From contig CM066043.1 in the NCBI GenBank assembly GCA_033557465.1, positions 109,668,278 to 109,732,277 on the forward strand: 64,000 nucleotides of DNA, written 5' to 3'. The stretch is from Ichthyophis bannanicus. Taxonomy: Eukaryota; Chordata; Amphibia; Gymnophiona; Ichthyophiidae. The translations under genes were made by a program, and so were the position numbers. How positions within the stretch are numbered: position 1 is the first letter of the stretch; each line of letters opens with the position of its first letter. Shown here one piece after another: positions 54,542 to 64,000 of the stretch. The notes under the pieces are model-generated. The model was given only the letters and a program-made list of their open reading frames with translations, was not told where the DNA came from and ran no database searches.

Positions 54542-55376
54542 ACCCATGTACAGCTTAGGGCACCAAGGAGTGCATCTTCTGGCTTTTGATACAAATACGA
54601 CCCATGGCCAACTCTACCACCATGAAACTGTGTGACAGCTGCGGCTTTACAAACCCTGGGACCTTGCGTACTCAATACTAGGAATCGAGCCGCTTGCTCA
54701 CAATAGGCATGGTCACCAGAGCTTCCCACATCCTGAAAAGTAACTGCTCCAGTATCGGTGCCTTCCTCAGAGGAGCATCGTACTGAAAGATCTCGAGGTC
54801 CTCCACACAAGGCTCATCCTCCTGCTCATCCACAAAGGAGAGTGGCTTGGACATTTCCCTCACAAAGTCAAGGAACATAAGGTCCTCGGGTGAGGACTGC
54901 CTCCATTCTTGTGGCAGGGAGGAATCAGACAGGACATCTGTATGGAGCCGGGTATCAGGCGACTCATCCTCGGTCTTCCACTCCAAGTCAGACAGCGCAT
55001 TGGTTCGATGCCCAGCTGGAAGCGTTGAGGGAGACAGAGGTGCCCGACGCCCCAACTCAGAGGCACTCGGGGGCGAGACCTGAGGCCTCAAGGAGCGTCG
55101 CGGCTCAGTTCTGAGCATATGCTTCTCAAGCATCAGCTGGACATCACCCAGGGAAGCCCTCGTGGAGGAGGGTCCCAACGTCAGCACAGATGACTCAGAG
55201 GCACCAGGCATCGATCCATGCTGAGACTCCAGGAAAGCAGCCAAGCTGCGTTCCAGGGCCACCATCTGAGGAACCGGCTCCTCTGATGGGGAATCACCAA
55301 TGGTGATCAGTTCGTCCTCCTGCCAAGAAAGCTTCAAGGGCCACTCCCAGCCATCGCCCTTGACATGTTGACCTTA
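54542..55376 (-). pseudogene. DIRS-G Gag, central fragment
   Basis: The frame 55337-54678 reads FLDFVREMSKPLSF, EDEPCVEDLEIFQYD and LEQLLFRMWEAL, aligning with FSDFVRDMAKALAF and LERLLFRMWESP of DIRS-B Gag. Downstream (54670-54542) words for the HHSMVVES block are visible in another frame. The Cys-containing N-terminus is missing because the element ends at about 55376. Confidence 0.75.
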
Positions 55377-55989
55377 AAATATTCCTTCAGTTTGCCCATT
55401 GCTTTTCTACATCTTTACCAACATGAAATGTACATACATATTCAGCAAAAAAACAAAGGAGGAAAAAGTACTCCCAACAAAGTTTATAATAACAAAATAA
55501 AATTATTATTATAACTAATTTTATTTTGGTGTTATAAACTGCACTGTGGTTCTTACTTATTCTTTTAGCGTATTTTTTGCAACCAGAGAATCCTTTCTCC
55601 CAACAATGCGTTCCCCAAAGAACTCAATATACCAAAAATAATTCTTGATTCAGGTGTCATCTCAGTACCAGCAGTACCGGGCATATTATTAAGTAATACA
55701 AAAACCTACAAAATTCACTCAAGACCTATAGATAAAATCTACCATATTACAATAGCATTAACCTCCAAAACTCAAACAAGGAGCCTATACAGAAAAACCT
55801 ACCATAAATATTGCCGAGAGTCCTAGAACATCCATACATCTATTCGGAAAACCTAGCAAACCAGATCACTACAGTACAGATTCCTAGATAAAAACTCCAA
55901 GCTAACAGAACACATGACCGAGATTGCACATGCAAAACACAAAAGGATCCTCACCAAGTACAGAATAACTGAACATAAATGAAAAACTG
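55377..55989. other. No gene seen
   Basis: An AT-rich unique stretch lies between DIRS-G and the CR1 fragment. No family recognised. Confidence 0.5.
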
Positions 55990-56261
55990 AAATATGGAGA
56001 AAAACTAAAACCTGTACCCTTTGTCGTCTCCCACTCAAACAATTTCTAACCCAAGCAGTAACTTTAAGGTCCATCCCTAGGATGCTCAGTTTGTTTATAA
56101 GTCGCCTGTGAGGAACAGTGTCGAAGGCTTTACTGAAATCTAAATACACCACATCTAGGGCTCTCCCTCGGTCTAACTCCCTGGTAACCCAGTCAAAGAA
56201 ATCAATCAGATTTGTCTGACAAGATCTGCCTCTGGTGAATCCATGCTGCCTCAGATCCTCT
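55990..56261 (-). mobile_element. CR1-type RT fragment
   Basis: The minus strand reads QHGFTRGRSCQTNLIDFF, VVYLDFSKAFDTVPHRRL and VRNCLSGRRQRV, RT blocks of a CR1-like LINE distinct from the copy at 29505-34910 (which has [15 protein letters not shown]). It is bounded by DIRS-H on the right and unassigned sequence on the left. The first catalytic Asp (YLDF) is present, but the FADD region is gone. Confidence 0.82.
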
Positions 56262-57165
56262 AAGTCGCGTGAGGACAACACTGAGATCCCACTCTGCCAG
56301 AGGTGGTTGGATGGGAGGCCTGGAAACAAGCAGCCCGTACATGAAGTGGAAAACCAGTGGCTGGCCCGAGAGGGGTCCACCCTCGATTGAGTGGTGGTTG
56401 GCTGAGATCTTGCACAGGTGGACCCTGACCGAGTTGGACTTCAGGCCCGCCTGCGAGCAATGGAGTAGGTACTGAAGGACCAGGTGGGTAGGGAAAGAGA
56501 ACGTGTCGGCTCGAATCTCCCAGCACGACACCAAGAACCGACGCCACTTAAAGGCATACGCCCTCCTAGTAGAGTCCTTGTGTGAAGCTAGCAATATGTA
56601 CTTGATCTCCACCGGGAGACGAAGACCCGCTCAGCTGCCAAGCCATGAGGGATAGGAACCTCAGGTTCGGGTGGAGCAGGAGACCCTCCTCCTGTGTCAA
56701 GAAGCCTGGCATGCTGCCAAGAGGAACCAGAGGCTCCGATGAAAGGCAGAGCAGCAGCGAGAACCAGGGTTGCCGAGGCCACCGCGGGGCCACGAAGATC
56801 ACTGAGGCACCATCCCGCTGAATCTTGAGAAGAGCCCGCGCTATGAGTGGGGTGGGAGGAAAAGCATACAGAAGACCGTGCTTCCACAGCAGCAGTAAGG
56901 CATTGGAGGCTTCCCTACTCGGGTGGAGAACCGGGCCGCAGAACCGCAGGAGCTGCAAGTTCTTAGGGCTGGCGAAAAGGTCCAGGACCAGAGTCCCCCA
57001 GCGCTGGAACAGCCACTGCGCTGTCTGCAGGTAGAGATGCCACCCGTGAGACTGGAGAATCCGACTCAGTCTGTCTGCCAGAACGTTGTCCTGACCTGGG
57101 AGATAAGTAGCCTGTAGGACTATGCTTTGGCAGATCGCAAAGGACCATAAGCTGAACTCTGGCTT
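56262..57165 (-). pseudogene. DIRS-H recombinase N-terminus and post-RNase H region
   Basis: The recombinase core-binding part reads HKDSTRRAYAFKWRRFLVSC and LQYLLHCSQAGLKSNSVRVHL (56612-56262), stopping at WDLSVVLTRL before the first catalytic Arg. The frame 56958-56566 holds QLLRFCGPVLHPS and the proline-rich AFPPTPLIARALLKIQRD stretch of DIRS pol, in frame with LAAERV-type sequence as SLMAWQL. RNase H sequence resumes at 58249. Confidence 0.75.
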
Positions 57166-58248
57166 CGATCAAATAATATGAATCTAAATTTTAAAAAAAC
57201 AGAAGTATTATTTACCTCAAGAAACACGAATTTCACCCCACCCTCAGAAATCAAACTCTTCAATCTTACCCTCCCAGTTAAAGACGAAATCAAATATCTT
57301 GGAGTCACCCTTGACAAAACCCTTAGCTTTACATCTCACATTAAAAAAATATCCAAAACCATTTATTATAAGCTCAGATCAATCCAACAACTAAGACCAC
57401 TACTAGAGAACAATGATTTTAGATCTATTACTCAAGCTTTAATAACCCCTCACCTTGATTACTGTAATGGTATATTGCAAGGAGTAACAAAGAAAAATTT
57501 AAAAATCCTTCAAATGGCCCAGAATGTTACGGCACGAGTAATATTCAAAGCAAAACTTACCGATCACATAACCCCGATACTATATACACTTCACTGGTTA
57601 CCCATATCAAGTAGGATCCAATATAAAATTATATTGACCACATTCAAATTAATTTATAAAATTGCCCCATCATACCTATCCTCATTGATTCATAACCCAC
57701 CTGATAACAGAACCAGAAGAAGAATGAATCTCAACACCATCCTCGTGCCTGACTCAATAAGGAAGACTAAACATACAACAAGCTTCAGCGCCTTCTCATA
57801 CACAGCACCAACCTTGTGGAATAATCTCCCGACACAGATTAGAGAAATAAAAGACCTACAAATGTTTAAAAGAGAATTAAAAACTCACCTCTTCACACTA
57901 CATTATTCTAATACAGATTGTCATACTAATACGACTTCCTATCCTCCATAATTCAATCTGTATTTTCATTACTTCTACTAAATTTACACCTACCCGCATA
58001 CCTACCTGAACTGATATCTACAACCTGTAAATATGTAAACTATATTTTAACCTGTAAATAGTTTTATCTGTTATAAGCTATATAAAGTTGCTTAAAGCTG
58101 TATATAGTTTGTTGATAGTTACCTACTGTTTCTTTGTATTTCACATTTGTTCTCTGTATTTCGACTTATGTTCAATGTAAACCGCCACTGATCTTAGGAA
58201 GTGGCGGTATATAAAAATGTTGCAAATAAAATAAATAAAATAAATAAG
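57166..58248 (+). mobile_element. L2-like LINE fragment inserted in DIRS-H
   Basis: It is 5'-truncated, codes for the C-terminal RT region and ends with CGCCACTGATCTTAGG, GGCGGTATATAAA and a tail of AAATA units at 58222-58246. AACT is present near both borders (about 57154 and 58252), which may be the target duplication. The 3' end matches the remnant at 18203-18493. Confidence 0.82.
57178..57951 (+). pseudogene. L2-like RT C-terminal fragment, open frame of 257 residues
   Basis: The blocks LNFKKTEVLF, IKYLGVTLDKTLSF, HLDYCNGILQGV, DHITPILYTLHWLPI and LWNNLPTQIREI match, in order, those of the copy at 43267-44239. The two proteins differ at many positions, so they come from different subfamilies. 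The catalytic Asp box is missing because of 5' truncation. No internal stop. Confidence 0.85.
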
Positions 58249-59260
58249 GCAACTGCCTCCAGGCAGAGGCTGTGAGAGCTGGTGCCCCCCTGTTTGTTCA
58301 TATAGAACATTGCCACCTGGTTGTTCGCCTGGACAAGCACCGTCCGATGGTGAATGTGATGCCTGAATGCCCAGAGGTCGAGGATGATCTCCCAGAGTTT
58401 GAGGAAGTTGATTGGTAGTCGGGACTCGCCAAGGGACCATGTCCCTTGTGTGCGGAGCTCGATGCAGTGCGCTCCCCAGCCCGTTAGAGAGGTGTCCATG
58501 GTCAAGACCACGTCATGCTGTGGAGCCTGGAATGGCATGCCTCGAAGTAGATTCTGGGTGTCCCGCCACCAGCCGAGAGACGGCCTGATGCCTGAGCCCA
58601 CTGAGTGTGAAGGCATCACAGTGCCGCTCGCATGTGCAGATGGGCATCGGGGACGACGTGGACCATCGAGGCCATGTGGCCGAGAAGACAGAGCATCGCC
58701 CGGGCCAAAACTGCATCACAGCGCTGGACCGCAGAGGCCAGAGCGATAAGGCGGTCTGCCCAGTCCTGGGGAAGGAAGGCCATCGCCTGCTGGGTGTCAA
58801 GGCACATGCCGATGAACTCGAGATTGGACCGGAGTGAGGTGGGATTTTGGGTAATTCACCATGAAGCTGAGGTGCTTGAGGAGATGGACGGTGCAGGCCA
58901 ATCGTCTAAATAAGGGTAGACGAAGATGCCCTGTAACCGAAGGTGGGCTACGGCTACCGCAAGGCACTTGGTGAACACTTGCGGAGCAAATGCGAGGCCG
59001 AAGGGAAGCACACCCTGTATTGGTAGTGGTTCCCTTGTACTTTGAAGCGAAAGTATTTTCTGTGTTTCAGGAGGATGTGAGTGTATGCATCCCGAAGGTC
59101 CAAGGAGTATAGCCAGATTTCTTAAATCGAGGATGGGTCGGAACCCATCCGTCTGCTTTGGCACCAGGAAGCAGTGGGAGTAGAAACCGTGACCTCTGAG
59201 GTGTGGTGGGACCACTTCTACTGCTTGCTCCTCAAGGAGGCTGGCAAGCTCCTGCGCCAA
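58249..59260 (-). pseudogene. DIRS-H RNase H N-terminus and RT, degenerate
   Basis: RNase H (58619-58270) keeps TMDTSLTGWGAHC and FLKLWEIIL, but the Glu of LEL is Lys and the third motif reads VQANNQVAMFY, with Asp replaced. RT is in frame 59260-58856: RPILDLRN, LPFGLAFAPQVFTK and YPYLDDW, then a frameshift before LIR. The SLDLKDAY block is damaged near 59100 (LGPSGCIHSH in frame). The loss of two RNase H residues makes activity impossible. Confidence 0.8.
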
Positions 59261-59399
59261 GAAGACCTGGTGCGTGGGGAGCTAAGGAGGCTCCGCGGGG
59301 CAGAAGGGTGGAGGAAGCCGGTCCAGGTGAAGGAGGTAACCCTCCCGGACGACCTGGCAGACCCAGATGTCTGAGGTGGCAAACTCCCATCGGGGAGCA

Positions 59400-61342
59400 A
59401 AGTGGACCAAGCGCCCTCCCACCAGTAGCTGGGTCACCAGAGGATGAGCGTCTATGCATCTGCCATCAAAAACCCAGGGTCGACTGGGCTAGCGCCAGGG
59501 TCTGGCTTTTGGAGCCCTTTGGCTTACGTGGATCCTGGTGGCTGCTCTTGCTCTGTCTGCCTTGGAGCGGAGCCAGTGCCGGAGGATAAGGTGGGTTAGC
59601 CCCAATAAGGGATATCCTTCCTCTGAAAGAAAGGCCTTTTGCCCTGTTGCTTCTTCCATGGGAGGGAAGTTGTCTTCCGGGAGAGACGGGTGCGGGTCAC
59701 ATATTCCGTCTCAATCTCCGCTGCTTTGTCCTCCATCGGTTTACTGAACGACTGTTCGCCCAGGCACGATACATCAAGCAGCTTTTCCTGGACCCATTGT
59801 TTGAGATCTGAGGACTGGAGCCAGGTCTGTCACCTGGCCACAATACTTGCAACCGCTACCCGAGCAGAGGACTCGAAACTGTCATATGCAGTGCGAGCAA
59901 GGTATTTCGAACAGTCCCCCACTGACTTCAGAAGGGACTGGAAACGGCAGAGGTAATCACAGTTGAGGCCTGCCTGGAAGGTCACGAAGGAACATACCTA
60001 TATATAGCTGGTAGGCCTGGATGCAGCAAGCCAGCATGGAGCCTTGGTAGGCCTTTCGTCTGAGGGTGTTGAGGGTGCGAGACTCCCTACCCAGTGGGAC
60101 CGAAGAGTGGGTCTTTGGACTCTTCTACTTCCGCATGGCAGATTCCGCTACCACTGAGGTATGGGGGAGCTGGACCTTCCAGAAGCAGGGCCCCCACTGG
60201 ACCTTGTACATGGTGTCCAGGCACTTGCTAACAATGGGGACAGATGCAGGTATCTCCCACAGGCGGAGGAGCAGCTGGGTCTGAATGGATGGGACCAGAA
60301 CCATGAGGAATTCCCTCAGCGGGGCCTCATATTGCAAAATATCGAGTTCCTCTGCACGGGGCTCCTCTTTGGATTGTATAGGGAGCGCCAGGGCCCAAGC
60401 CATGTCCCGCACCAACTCCAAAAGGAGATATCCTCGGAAAGCGACCGCTGCTCCTGAGCGAGCGTGGAAGGATCAGAAGGAAGGTCCTGATGAGTCCAGG
60501 ATTCAGGGTAAATATCATTGTGGGACTCCCAGTCCGAAATCTCCAAGGGGGACTCGGAGCTAGGCTGCTTAAGCACAGCCTGTGAAGCGCGCTGGACTCT
60601 TGAAGTCGAAGCCCCTCTGGAGCCGGAGGCGCTGGTCCAGGAAGATCAAGACCTCTGCTGGGATCCCTCACGAGGCCCCTGGCTCTCGGGGGTTACCGCA
60701 GCAGTCTAGGGAGCCAAGACAGGCGTCGCCCTCGAGGTCTCAGAGCGCATGCCAGCAGGGCCTGGCACCAGCACCTGCTGGGCAGCAAGGAAGGCAGAGA
60801 CGCTGTGCTCCAGTGCCAGCATTCAGACCTCACACTCAGGAGTGGGGCCCTGTGACGCCAATACCGGGGTAACCGGTCGGGCGTCAAGGAGGAAAGGGGT
60901 TCTTCACTGGGACGACCCGCAGGAGATGGGCACCATCACCGGAGGCCTCCGTATCTGTATGAGGTACCTTTCGGGGCCGCTCCTTCTCCGACTCCAGGGA
61001 CTGCCGAGGAGGGCTAAGGGACAGAGCGCAAGAACGCTCATGCTTGTCTAGAGTGACGCCGGGGCTGCGGGCAGCCGCGGGGGACCCGAGGTGGAGGGTC
61101 GGTGGAGTGGGAAGCTACTGGGGACACCGGAGCCATCTTGCAGAAAATATCATCCAGTTTCTGCTTAAAGCTCTCAATGGCCTTGGAGGACATCTTTTTA
61201 CAAAGGGAGCAGAGCTCCAGGTTATGGTCCGCTCCCAGACACCGGAGACAACAGTCATGGGTGTCCGTGAGGGACATGTTTTTGGAGCATCTGTTACACC
61301 TTTTGAAACCAGAGGCCAAGGGGGCAAAAAGGATCCCCGCAA
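59400..61342 (-). pseudogene. DIRS-H Gag, fragmented
   Basis: The N-terminus (about 61325-61038) has FKRCNRCSKNMSLTDTHD, CCLRC, a His in ADHNLE and CSLC, a close match to the DIRS-B Gag finger. The Met expected before ASGFKRC is Leu here, and no clear start remains. The middle is in pieces (60671-60327, 60576-60316). The segment 60421-60125 reads ELVRDMAWALALP and LLLRLWEIPA as in DIRS-B. The C-terminal block is degraded between 60120 and 59400. Confidence 0.78.
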
Positions 61343-61572
61343 GGTCGAAGACCTTCGGTTCGGCCAGCGTTTGAAAAAGGCGCGAATGCGCTAGATACAA
61401 GAAAAAAGGGGGGGGGGGGGGGAAAAGGAAAATAAAGTCCCGGGGTCCACTGCCGAAGCAGGGGTACTGGGATGGCGGGAAATGGACTAGGAAACTGGAA
61501 AGGAAGACAATCTGAAAAAATCTTTTTCTGAGGTACAGGGACCTGCGTCTGAAGGGCTCCACAGAAAAAGGG

Positions 61573-61733
61573 AGACTGATCAAGATGGCACCCTTGGGCA
61601 GGAAGGGGACCATGCATGCATGGTGGCATTCTCAAAGGCTTTCTTTAAAAGCTGGGGAAATAATCCACGTGGACTCCGTCGGTGCCGAAGTTACCCATAT
61701 GTGAGGACTGACTTCCTGCTTGTTCCTGGAGAA
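61573..61733. repeat. DIRS-H right inverted terminal repeat
   Basis: GACTGATCAAGATGGCACCC through AAAGGCTTTCTTTAAAAGCTG to CCTGGAGAA matches the DIRS-B right ITR. The central palindrome is degraded to GTCGGTGCCGAA. Confidence 0.82.
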
Positions 61734-61741
61734 CCTGCAAT

Positions 61742-62422
61742 TCACTGATGTGGCAAGCTGAAGTGAGGGCAATGACCTTCCAATAAAGAAACTTCAGTGA
61801 AGTAAGGCTCAAAAGGAGGCTTTAGAAGTTGAGCAAGAACCACATTCAGATCCCAGGCCACCAGAGATGGCTTAATGGGTGGCTTGAACAGCAGGAGGCC
61901 CCACATGAAGCATGATACTAAGGGGTGCAAGGAGAGATGCTGTCCATCAAGTGGTCTGTGAGAGGCCACAATGGCACTAAGATGAACTTTTACTGAGTTA
62001 GTTTTTAGACCTGTTAAGGATAAGTGGAGTACGTATTGTAGAAGGGATTCTACCGGGCAAGAAAAAGGGTCAGTGTCCTTTGAGGAGCACCAGAGGGCAA
62101 ACCTATGCCACTTGAAGGCATAAGATCGCCTGGTGGAATCTTTACATGATGCAAGGACATCTTTGACCACCTGTAGTAGGTCGAGGTCAGCAAGCACTAG
62201 TCCCTCAGCAGCCATGCTGTCAGGTGTAAGGAGTGAAGATTGGGATGGAGGAGCATCCCCTGGGTCCTGAGAGAGGAGTTTGGGCGCATATCCCAGGCTG
62301 GGAGATTGAGTCTGCGCAAGACAAAGCAGCAGAGGAAACCACGGTTGACTGGGCCAAAAGGGGGCTATGAGAATCATCAAGCCCTTGTCGGCCTGTAGCA
62401 TGAAAAGTATTTTGGGCATCAA
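61742..62422 (-). pseudogene. DIRS-I tyrosine recombinase, N-terminal half
   Basis: The frame begins in the post-RNase H region (MILIAPFWPSQPWFPLLL) and enters the recombinase at DSMAAEGLVL. The core-binding region reads CKDSTRRSYAFKWHRFALWC and LLQYVLHLSLTGLKTNSVKVHL, followed by LLFKPPIKPSLVAWDLNVVL. It stops just before the first catalytic Arg: the codons for SELQ are visible at about 61740-61750 in another frame. The catalytic H-x-x-R and Tyr are outside the remaining sequence. Confidence 0.8.
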
Positions 62423-62488
62423 GGGGATGGGTGGGAATGCATAGAGCAGTGCCTGTCCCCAATGTAGAAGGAAGGCGTCTGGGGCCTG

Positions 62489-63259
62489 TGTATTACTAAT
62501 TAAAGATTTATATGGATTTTTGGATCAGCAAAGGATATTGTACTTTATCTGAGCCAACTTGCTCCAGAGATGAGAGATTTTTGCACATCTAGCCTGGGGA
62601 GTGTTAAGAGATCAGAGAGGGAGACAGAATTCTTCCCTTGGCCTTTGAACAATTCTCTTGGACAGGATAAGAATTCATCAATTATAATGTAAAAGCTTTG
62701 AGATGCTTTTGGGTGTCTCCCTTGACAGAGACCCATTAATGATAACAAAAGAACACTTAGGCCATGGAGGATGTGTCCTTTGAGCATTCTCAGATGTCTG
62801 ACCATGTCTGACTGTGTAAGTTTGAGCTTCTAACACCAAGGGGGGTAATCAAAAGCCTGCCCGGAAACCGAAGCAAAAAAGGTGGATGGGGTGGAGAGAA
62901 GCTCATGGGTGAGAGCTGGCTGCAACATATAAGTACAGAGAATATCCAGAACAGATAGAGCGTAGATCTGCTTGGCCAAGCATGAAGTATCCTAGACTGT
63001 CATCAGTTCCTCTCGCTGAGCGCTCCCAGCTGATGTGTAAAGGGCTTATGACAAGTTTGGTGAAGTATATTCTTTGTACATAGCTGCATTCTCTCATAAT
63101 TCTTTCAGTACTGTAATTAAGTGTGCATTCTAGTTATCTTTTCTAACTACTCATGTGTAACTAAGAGAATTACTTGTCTTTCTAAATGTTTCCTTACTTT
63201 GTTTGTAAATAAACTGCACGTCTTCATTACAAGGTGTTAGCCTTTGTTGAAGTAAGACA
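62489..63259. mobile_element. Solo LTR, 771 bp, with 5-bp target duplication
   Basis: The sequence begins TGTATTAC and ends TAAGACA, the TG...CA form of an LTR. GCCTG flanks it at 62484-62488 and 63260-63264. A TATA-like ACATATAAGTA lies at about 62926 and AATAAA at about 63207, both in plus orientation, so the LTR probably points right. No internal retroelement sequence remains, which is what recombination between two LTRs leaves. It could be from an ERV or a Ty3-type element. Confidence 0.82.
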
Positions 63260-63264
63260 GCCTG

Positions 63265-63823
63265 TCAGTGCAGTGATGGACTGGAACAGAAGAGTGAAAG
63301 CTGTGTGTTTTGCGGAGTGGCAAAAAGATCTATGAGTGAGGTTCCACACATCTGGAAGATCCAACCAGCCGTCTCCTGATGCAAAGTCCATTCGTGTGAA
63401 CGAAGGATATGGCTTAGCTTGTCCACAAGGACATTGAGTTAACCCGGGAGGTACACCGCTCTGAGGTGAATGCAGTGCGAGATGGCAAAGGACCACAGGT
63501 GAAACGCTTCCTCACAAAGGGAAAAGGACCACGTCCCCCTCTGTTTGTTCATGTAGAACATGGCAACTTGGTGGTCTGTCCTGACTAGAATAGGTTGCCC
63601 CGAAAGTTGGGGTTGAAAAACTCGAAGAGCATTTGTCAGTGCTCGTAGCTCTAACGGGTTGATCTGTAGTGCAGATTCCTGTGGTGTCCAGAGTCCCTGT
63701 GTCATCAGGTTGTTCATATGTGCCCCACAACCCAGCTTCGAAGCATCCATTGCCAGGGTGCATCGAGATGAAGGCATCTAAAACGTTGAATCGACAAGTA
63801 GGTTTTGTGGACACCACCACCAC
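63265..63823 (-). pseudogene. DIRS-I RNase H
   Basis: The frame 63777-63439 reads LAMDASKLGCGAHM (first Asp), INPLELRAL (Glu) and VRTDHQVAMFYMNKQRGTW, where TDN has become TDH but Asp remains. The following LRAVYLPG leads into the region left of 63439, which is in another frame. RT sequence continues beyond 63823 to the window edge in poor condition (GHMASMVHVVP-like words near 63950). Confidence 0.78.
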
Positions 63824-64000
63824 TGAAGGGACCTAATCAGTTGAGGGGTGATGTGGATCTTGTCTCTGAGACACCCCTTTGCTTGCATCTATTGAGAAGA
63901 CAGAGTCCATTGCACTTGTTGCATGTGTAATCGAGCATAGGGGACGACATGGACCATGGAGGCCATGTGTCCTAATAACTTTAGCATCTCTCGACCTGTT

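Larger units (their letters stand above)
48526..55376 (-). mobile_element. DIRS-G: lineage-2 DIRS element, 5' end missing, split by two insertions
   Basis: Left ITR 48526-48720 (AGTTACTCATCTGTATGAGG, CTTTGGGAGTTACTACGCATG) and ICR 48778-48872 are followed by recombinase (49938-48883), the non-autonomous hAT (49942-51976), RNase H and RT remnants (51977-53065), an LTR-like insertion (53069-about 54541) and part of Gag (54542-55345). The Gag N-terminus and the right ITR are missing; sequence right of 55376 is unrelated. Much of RT and the end of Gag are also missing across the LTR-like insertion. Confidence 0.8.
56262..61733 (-). mobile_element. DIRS-H: lineage-2 DIRS element, 3' end lost, with L2-like insertion
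   Basis: From right to left: right ITR (61733-61573), Gag (about 61342-59400), RT (59260-58600), RNase H (58600-58260 and 57120-56560) and the N-terminal half of the recombinase (56640-56262). The catalytic half of the recombinase, the ICR and the left ITR are missing, replaced by the CR1 fragment. An L2-like fragment splits RNase H at about 57166-58248. The right end CTGGAGAA at 61733 lies directly against the recombinase of DIRS-I. Confidence 0.82.
61734..64000 (-). mobile_element. DIRS-I: DIRS element cut by DIRS-H on the left, running off the window on the right
   Basis: Recombinase (62422-61742), post-RNase H sequence, a solo LTR (62489-63259), RNase H (63777-63265) and the start of RT to the window end. 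DIRS-I sequence begins in the middle of the recombinase, exactly at the DIRS-H right end, so H may have inserted into I. Confidence 0.8.

Overview
The window reads as a transposon graveyard from a repeat-rich vertebrate genome; I found no convincing host gene, no tRNA or rRNA gene and no CRISPR array. The mix is DIRS-type tyrosine-recombinase retrotransposons in high density, CR1, L2-like and L1/Tx1-like LINEs, a ZBED/Charlie-type hAT transposon, a mariner-like MITE, tRNA-derived SINEs and LTRs. It fits an amphibian (a caecilian is my first guess) better than a mammal, bird or fish. That assignment is inference; the sequence carries no species marker.

Layout. 1-3596: DIRS-A (minus strand, intact Gag, RT-RNase H, left end outside the window). 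3597-9377: DIRS-B, complete with inverted terminal repeats (ITRs) and an internal complementary region (ICR). 9821-14986: DIRS-C, decayed, only Gag still readable. 14987-18202: DIRS-D, internally deleted, with recombinase and RNase H. 18203-26990: about 9 kb without coding genes, holding LINE 3' ends, a 439-bp tandem duplication carrying SINE-like heads, small inverted-repeat elements and a 38-bp perfect palindrome. 26985-27345: 3' end of DIRS-E, the only plus-strand DIRS. 27364-40910: DIRS-F, split by a SINE, a nearly full-length CR1 and an ORF1-only L1/Tx1-like element. 40911-42724: nothing recognised. 42725-46598: autonomous-type hAT with an exact 8-bp target duplication and an L2-like insertion in its 5' part. 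47000-47206: mariner-like MITE. 48526-55376: DIRS-G, split by a non-autonomous hAT and an LTR-like insertion. 55990-56261: CR1 RT fragment. 56262-61733: DIRS-H, with an L2-like insertion. 61734-64000: DIRS-I, split by a solo LTR and running off the right edge.

How the parts work together. A DIRS element normally supplies Gag, reverse transcriptase-RNase H and a tyrosine recombinase; the ICR carries copies of both ends and is thought to template completion of a circular intermediate that the recombinase integrates. DIRS-B shows all of this with one stop and two frameshifts, and long stretches of its ITRs look identical, so it is probably young. Two lineages coexist: lineage 1 (A, F) and lineage 2 (B, C, D, G, H, I). 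The nesting gives an order of events: F is older than its CR1, SINE and L1-like insertions; G is older than its hAT; the 42.7 kb hAT is older than its L2.

All coordinates of degenerate elements are by-eye estimates from sequence comparison within this window; no database search was possible.
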